A stretch of DNA of 9,488 bases from JBOFDK01 sp051656485 (GTDB taxonomy: Bacteria > Bacillota > Clostridia > Lachnospirales > Cellulosilyticaceae), in the NCBI GenBank assembly GCA_051656485.1, contig JBOGBZ010000141.1:1-9488 (forward strand), in the 5' to 3' direction. The notes under the pieces are model-generated. The model did not search any database. It saw nothing but the letters and a program-made list of their open reading frames with translations, and was not told the origin of the DNA. The position numbers were made by a program, and so were the translations under genes. The stretch's first letter is position 1; each line of letters starts with the position of its first letter. Positions 5,757-9,488 of this stretch are shown here, piece after piece.

Positions 5757-6573
5757 AATAGATAAAGAGTTTAAGTGGCACATCTTATTTATAGGGATTG
5801 CGTTTATCTGTATCATGCCTATTATATTTGCCATATCAAACTCTTTTAAGACTTTAAGTGAAGCGTACAATAATGTATTTGCCATTATACCAGATGAACC
5901 AACTATAAAAAATTATCAAGAGGTATTTTTAAGGTTGCCGTTTTTAAAAATTACAGGGAATACCTTGTTTATAGCAGGTATTGTTACTTTATTTAAAAGT
6001 GTGACCAGTGTTTTAGCGGCATATGCTTTTGTGTATTTTGACTTTAAGGGAAAGAATGCACTGTACTTTGTATTGATCAGTACTATCTTTATACCTTTTA
6101 CGGTTACGATGATCCCGAACTATTTGACCATATCGGGTCTGGGACTTAATGATAGTTTGATAGGGGTTATACTTCCCCAACTTAGTGATGCGACGGGGAT
6201 TTTTCTTATTAGACAGTCTATGCGTACGGTACCAAAGCCACTTATAGAAGCAGCAAAGCTAGATAAGATTGGGCATTTCAGAACCATGAGAGACATTGTA
6301 CTGCCATTAGTAAGTCCAGCGGTTATATCAACAGGGATTATGTTCTTTATTAATTCATGGAATGAGTATGTGTGGCCAGTACTTATCTTAAAGTCAAAGG
6401 ATAACTATACATTGTCTTTAGCACTTCAGCTCTTTATTAGTTCGGAAGGTGGTACGGACTTTACTATTGCAATGGCAGTTTCGGTGTTGACTATGATTAT
6501 TCCACTTATTTTATATATGGTTTTCCAAAAATATATCATCAATACGTTTGCATCATCAGGCATAAAAGGATAG
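5746..6573 (+). CDS. ABC importer permease 2 (UgpE/MalG-like)
   Basis: A 275-residue inner-membrane permease starting with a short charged N-terminus and a first helix at residues 12-31 ('HILFIGIAFICIMPIIFAI'). The EAA coupling loop is at 168-188 (EAAKLDKIGHFRTMRDIVLP); as in permease 1, the consensus Gly is Lys (K174). 'NSWNEYVWP' (about 203-211) is the conserved segment that follows in MalG/UgpE proteins. Its ATG lies inside the end of permease 1 (11-nt overlap), implying translational coupling; a purine-rich AGAAAGG stretch upstream serves as ribosome site. It pairs with permease 1 and docks onto the ATPase encoded next. Confidence 0.92.
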   Translation: MKTKIDKEFKWHILFIGIAFICIMPIIFAISNSFKTLSEAYNNVFAIIPDEPTIKNYQEVFLRLPFLKITGNTLFIAGIVTLFKSVTSVLAAYAFVYFDFKGKNALYFVLISTIFIPFTVTMIPNYLTISGLGLNDSLIGVILPQLSDATGIFLIRQSMRTVPKPLIEAAKLDKIGHFRTMRDIVLPLVSPAVISTGIMFFINSWNEYVWPVLILKSKDNYTLSLALQLFISSEGGTDFTIAMAVSVLTMIIPLILYMVFQKYIINTFASSGIKG

Positions 6574-6585
6574 AGGAGAAAAGCT

Positions 6586-7677
6586 ATGAAAGAGATTGTA
6601 TTTGAAAATGTAAGTAAGGCATATGGTAAAACACAAGTTGTGAAGAACTTGAATTTGACGATAAAAGCAGGGGAACGTCTCATTCTTTTAGGACCTTCAG
6701 GTTGTGGGAAGTCTACGACATTAAGGATGATTGCAGGCTTAGAGGATGTGACTTCAGGACAAATTTATATGGATGGCAAATGTGTGAATGACGTAGAAAG
6801 TGGCGAACGTAATGTAGCGATGGTTTTTCAGAACTATGCACTCTTTCCACATATGACAGTAGAGGATAATATCACTTATGGATTAAAGGTACATAAGTTA
6901 CCACAGGAAGCGTTGAATGAGAGGCTTAATACAGTACTGGAAATGCTCCAACTAAGAGGATTAGAGAAGCGTAAGCCGAAGGACTTATCTGGTGGGCAAA
7001 GACAAAGGGTAGCTTTGGCAAGAGCGGTAGTAAAGCGAGCAGACTATTTCTTATTAGACGAACCGCTCTCAAATTTAGATGCACAGTTAAGAGGCCATGC
7101 AAGAAAAGAATTGGTAAAGATACATGAGCTCTATCAGCAGACACTTGTATACGTGACACATGACCAAGTAGAAGCGATGACAGTAGGAGACCGTATCGCG
7201 CTGATGTATCAGGGGCACTTACAGATGGTAGATACACCACATAATGTATACAATAAGCCAGCTAATGTTTTCACTGCGAAATTCATCGGTTCACCAGCTA
7301 TGAACATTATGAAAGTTGCCTATCGATTAGGGGCTATACATATGGGCAATCAAAAGGTAGCATTGGCACCAGAGTGGGTCAAGCATCTTAAACAATGTAA
7401 GCAGTTCTTATTCTTATTAGGCTTACGCCCAGAGCATATCAAGTTATCAGCTTGTGCTACACCGAATACGATAGAAGGAACAGTCAAATATATAGAGGAC
7501 TATGGAAATCGCTATGCAGTGTATTTTGAAGTAGAAGGTGAAGAACTGATTGCAATGTGTGATGAGCAAGATTTTCAGGCGGGAGATCAAGTGTATTTTG
7601 AAATAGACCCGAAGAAGATGCATTTATTTGATGACTATACAACAGAATCTATAGGCTATCCAGAGGAGGTAAAGTAG
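6586..7677 (+). CDS. ABC importer ATPase, MalK/UgpC/MsmX type
   Basis: A 363-residue nucleotide-binding subunit with every catalytic motif intact: Walker A GPSGCGKST (36-44), Q-loop Q82, signature LSGGQ (134-138), Walker B YFLLDEP with catalytic E159, D-loop SNLD (162-165) and switch H192. Residues after about 235 form the regulatory TOBE/MOP-like domain, including 'LGLRPEHIKL', as in MalK and UgpC. It hydrolyses ATP on the inner membrane face to power uptake. AGAGGAG immediately follows the permease 2 stop, 12 nt before the start codon. Many Firmicute sugar importers borrow a shared MsmX ATPase encoded elsewhere, so a dedicated ATPase inside the operon fits the Ugp layout. Its stop codon abuts the ATG of the next gene. 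Confidence 0.95.
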   Translation: MKEIVFENVSKAYGKTQVVKNLNLTIKAGERLILLGPSGCGKSTTLRMIAGLEDVTSGQIYMDGKCVNDVESGERNVAMVFQNYALFPHMTVEDNITYGLKVHKLPQEALNERLNTVLEMLQLRGLEKRKPKDLSGGQRQRVALARAVVKRADYFLLDEPLSNLDAQLRGHARKELVKIHELYQQTLVYVTHDQVEAMTVGDRIALMYQGHLQMVDTPHNVYNKPANVFTAKFIGSPAMNIMKVAYRLGAIHMGNQKVALAPEWVKHLKQCKQFLFLLGLRPEHIKLSACATPNTIEGTVKYIEDYGNRYAVYFEVEGEELIAMCDEQDFQAGDQVYFEIDPKKMHLFDDYTTESIGYPEEVK

Positions 7678-9186
7678 ATGGGTATTTATCTAAGCACGAA
7701 TATATATGAGCCTGAAAATCTAGGAGAAGTATTGAGTATATTAGAAGAAGTAGGGGACCCGAGTATTGGGATAGAAATTCTACCAGAATGGCAAGATCCA
7801 GTATTTGAAGAAGCAATGGTGCAGTATAAAGAAGCTTGTGGAAAGAGAAATATAAGTTTCCATGGACCATACTATTTAACAGAGCACTCAGTACCAAGAG
7901 GAACGGAAGTGTATAAGCATTCGATGATGTATTTCAAGGAGACATTAGCTTTAGCAGAAATGTTAGACAGCAAGTACATCGTTTATCATCATAATAACGA
8001 GCCTATAAAAGAAGAAGAGAAAAAAGAACGCATCAAGGTAGCCAAGGAAAACTTAAAAGAAATCAATGAACTAGCTAAGGAATATGGTGTGCCTATCGTC
8101 ATCGAGAATGCAGGGGTAAAAGCAAAAGGAACGATGCTTTTTGATGAGAAGGAGTTCATCGCTTTAGCAAAGGCATCGAAGAATAAGATTCTTATTGATA
8201 TTGGACACGCACATGCAAATGAGTGGCATTTAGAGCATGTAATCGAGCAATTAAAAGATCAAATTGTAGCTTATCATGTACATAATAATAATGGTAAAGA
8301 TGATGAACATAAGCGAATGGAAGATGGTACATTAGATGTGCATACTTTCTGGCGTCTGTATAGAACCTATACGCCAGAAGCCGATATCGTTATTGAATAC
8401 GGAAAAGGATGTCAAAAAGACCGTGAAGGCATCGTAGCAGATTTGAAAAAAGTAAAAAGGCTTTTGGAGATTCGTCCTGTAATGGATTTACATACCCATA
8501 CAGTAGCAAGTGGTCATGCGTACAGTACACTTAAGGAAAATATAGAAGCAGCAAAAGCGAGGGGCTTACAAATAATGGGGACGTCAGACCATTATCAAGT
8601 ACCGCCAATGGCGAGTATCCCTTATCTGTTTGAGAACTACAAGGTGTTGCGAAAAGAAATCGAAGGGGTAAGGGTACTACGAGGAGTAGAGGTCAATATT
8701 ATAGACTATAATGGAGTACTGGATATGCCAGAGCATGAACTGCGTACATTGGATTACGCCATTGCTAGCTTGCATATGCAAAATATAGCACCGGGAACGA
8801 AAGAGGAAAATACAGAAGCAGTATTAGGTGCCATTAGAAATCCGTATATACAGATCATAGGTCATCTAGATGCTGGGAATTATCCAGTGGATTATGAGCA
8901 AATAGTAAAAGAAGCGAAAGCGCATAATGTAGCGTTAGAAATTAACAATGCTTCTATCCAACCACACAGAGGTAGAAAGAATGCCTATGAAAATGCAAAA
9001 CAGATGTTGGAACTATGTAAGGCGTATGGCGTCTATGTAGTAATAGGAAGTGATAGTCATATCTATTATGATATTGGAGAAATGACTTATAGTATCGATT
9101 TACTGCAAGCGATTGATTTTCCAATCCAGTATATCGTGAATACAGATGAAGAAAAGTTAGACTTAATAGGCATAACAGTTAACTAA
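7678..9186 (+). CDS. Fusion enzyme: xylose-isomerase-like TIM barrel + YcdX-like PHP phosphoesterase
   Basis: 502 residues holding two full-length domains. Residues 1-262 form an AP-endonuclease-2/xylose-isomerase-like TIM barrel with a plausible metal site E143, D174, H200 and E240 plus H177 ('DIGH') and H202, spaced as in sugar epimerases. Residues 267-502 form a PHP domain close to YcdX: DLHTHT (270-275), H280 of 'SGHAYST', SDH (303-305), GVE with E338, SLH with H366, GH with H396, 'ALEINN' and GSDSH (457-461). All usual metal ligands are present, so both halves should be active. No signal peptide, hence cytoplasmic. PHP domains of this group hydrolyse phosphate esters; the barrel could isomerise or cleave the sugar or polyol part. 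The ATG follows the ATPase stop directly (TAGATG) with GAGGAGG eight bases before it, so it is coupled to the importer. Inferred role: processing the imported organophosphate. The exact reaction is unknown. Confidence 0.85.
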   Translation: MGIYLSTNIYEPENLGEVLSILEEVGDPSIGIEILPEWQDPVFEEAMVQYKEACGKRNISFHGPYYLTEHSVPRGTEVYKHSMMYFKETLALAEMLDSKYIVYHHNNEPIKEEEKKERIKVAKENLKEINELAKEYGVPIVIENAGVKAKGTMLFDEKEFIALAKASKNKILIDIGHAHANEWHLEHVIEQLKDQIVAYHVHNNNGKDDEHKRMEDGTLDVHTFWRLYRTYTPEADIVIEYGKGCQKDREGIVADLKKVKRLLEIRPVMDLHTHTVASGHAYSTLKENIEAAKARGLQIMGTSDHYQVPPMASIPYLFENYKVLRKEIEGVRVLRGVEVNIIDYNGVLDMPEHELRTLDYAIASLHMQNIAPGTKEENTEAVLGAIRNPYIQIIGHLDAGNYPVDYEQIVKEAKAHNVALEINNASIQPHRGRKNAYENAKQMLELCKAYGVYVVIGSDSHIYYDIGEMTYSIDLLQAIDFPIQYIVNTDEEKLDLIGITVN

Positions 9187-9191
9187 AAGAG

Positions 9192-9221
9192 ATCCCACCA
9201 AAGCGGTGGGATTTTGCTTTT
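9192..9221 (+). terminator. Intrinsic terminator of the transporter operon
   Basis: ATCCCACC (9192-9199) pairs exactly with GGTGGGAT (9205-9212) around a 5-nt loop, followed by TTTTGCTTTT (9212-9221). It starts 6 nt after the fusion-enzyme stop, making it the clear end of the operon, and it insulates the rRNA-type promoter downstream. Confidence 0.9.
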
Positions 9222-9277
9222 ATAGGAGATGTAGGATTAAGATGAAATCAGAGGTAAAACACCCAAAATATAGGATA

Positions 9278-9329
9278 TCGAAAAAAATGTAAAAAAGGCG
9301 TTGACTTATGTCTTAGTATAGTGCATAAT
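9278..9329 (+). promoter_or_regulatory. Strong SigmaA promoter with A-rich UP-like tract (rRNA-type)
   Basis: TTGACT (9301-9306) and CATAAT (9324-9329) are separated by exactly 17 nt. The upstream segment 9278-9297 is A-rich (runs of seven and six A), as in UP elements that bind the RNA polymerase alpha subunit. No protein start with a ribosome site follows in the window, and the sequence downstream resembles an rRNA leader. Transcription would begin near 9336. Confidence 0.7.
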
Positions 9330-9335
9330 AGAACA

Positions 9336-9488
9336 AGTCAGCAGCGGACAACACGCTAACGACGCAGGGCATAACGCCTTGATAATCAATAAACAAATGA
9401 ACTTTGAAAATAAAATAACAACCAATAGACCAGTCGATTCATTGAGTACATGTACTCAAAAGTCAGTGCTAACTAATAGCACAAAAAT
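9336..9488 (+). ncRNA. Probable rRNA operon leader (16S gene expected just beyond window)
   Basis: A stretch with no ORF following the strong promoter. It contains a boxA-like antitermination site, TGAACTTTGAAAAT (9398-9411), close to the Bacillus-type TGTTCTTTGAAAACT. It also has an 18-bp perfect palindrome TTGAGTACATGTACTCAA (9442-9459) and a hairpin GTGCTA/TAGCAC (9466-9482). The window ends six bases later. Such hairpins and boxA are usual before 16S genes and take part in antitermination and RNase III processing. The 16S gene itself is not visible (no AGAGTTTGAT), so another stable RNA operon, such as a tRNA cluster, remains possible. The gap 9222-9277 between terminator and promoter shows nothing supportable. 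Confidence 0.55.
9398..9411 (+). promoter_or_regulatory. boxA-like antitermination element
   Basis: TGAACTTTGAAAAT matches the core CTTTGAAAA of the boxA/NusB-S10 binding sequence found in Firmicute rRNA leaders. It lies about 62 nt after the predicted transcription start, a normal position for rRNA antitermination. Confidence 0.5.

Noticed and set aside
5502..6202. Identical TGCGACGGGGATTT string in both permease genes
   Set aside because: It codes for a similar ATGI segment at different places in the two proteins and is short enough to be chance or shared codon preference.
9242..9292. Short ORF MKSEVKHPKYRISKKM between the operon terminator and the rRNA-type promoter
   Set aside because: Only 16 codons, the nearest AGGAG is 13 nt away, and no promoter precedes it after the terminator.

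Overview
The window looks like low-GC Firmicute DNA, most likely from a spore-forming clostridium of the Lachnospirales type (Cellulosilyticum-like; a guess from style, not a search). Support comes from AT-rich codon use, strong AGGAG-type ribosome binding sites before every gene, a lipobox solute-binding protein, a predicted sporulation promoter and a clostridial-looking rRNA leader.

Left edge (1-448): remains of mobile elements. The first codons of an IS3-type OrfA run off the window on the minus strand. Just upstream, on the same strand, is a 13-codon stub that reads like the N-terminus of an unrelated transposase, so one IS appears to have inserted into another. Strong hairpins at 278-314 and 358-412 close off this region and probably end the glycosyltransferase transcript.

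Left-centre (449-3438): a divergent pair. A cytoplasmic GT-B glycosyltransferase (minus strand) faces a 500-residue protein with no signal peptide (plus strand). That protein has a choice-of-anchor-A-like domain, a 78-residue run made only of Ser and Thr, and a Cys-rich beta-sandwich-like tail. A good SigmaK-type promoter lies before the second gene. The simplest reading is a spore-surface glycoprotein made late in the mother cell, with its modifying enzyme next door.

Centre-right (3448-9221): one tightly packed operon encoding an ABC importer (lipoprotein, two permeases, MalK/UgpC-type ATPase) and a two-domain enzyme, a xylose-isomerase-like TIM barrel fused to a YcdX-like PHP phosphoesterase. 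The solute-binding protein resembles the UgpB branch. Upstream are four TTAACC-like hexamers at an exact 11-nt period, followed by a -10 hexamer, which is the layout of a PhoB/PhoP-activated promoter. Together these suggest a phosphate-starvation operon that imports an organophosphate (perhaps a sugar- or polyol-phosphodiester) and dismantles it inside the cell. This is the most interesting system here. The operon ends at a clear intrinsic terminator.

Right edge (9222-9488): an A-rich tract, a strong promoter with 17-nt spacing, a boxA-like element and several leader hairpins. This is best explained as the promoter and leader of an rRNA operon whose 16S gene begins just beyond the window.
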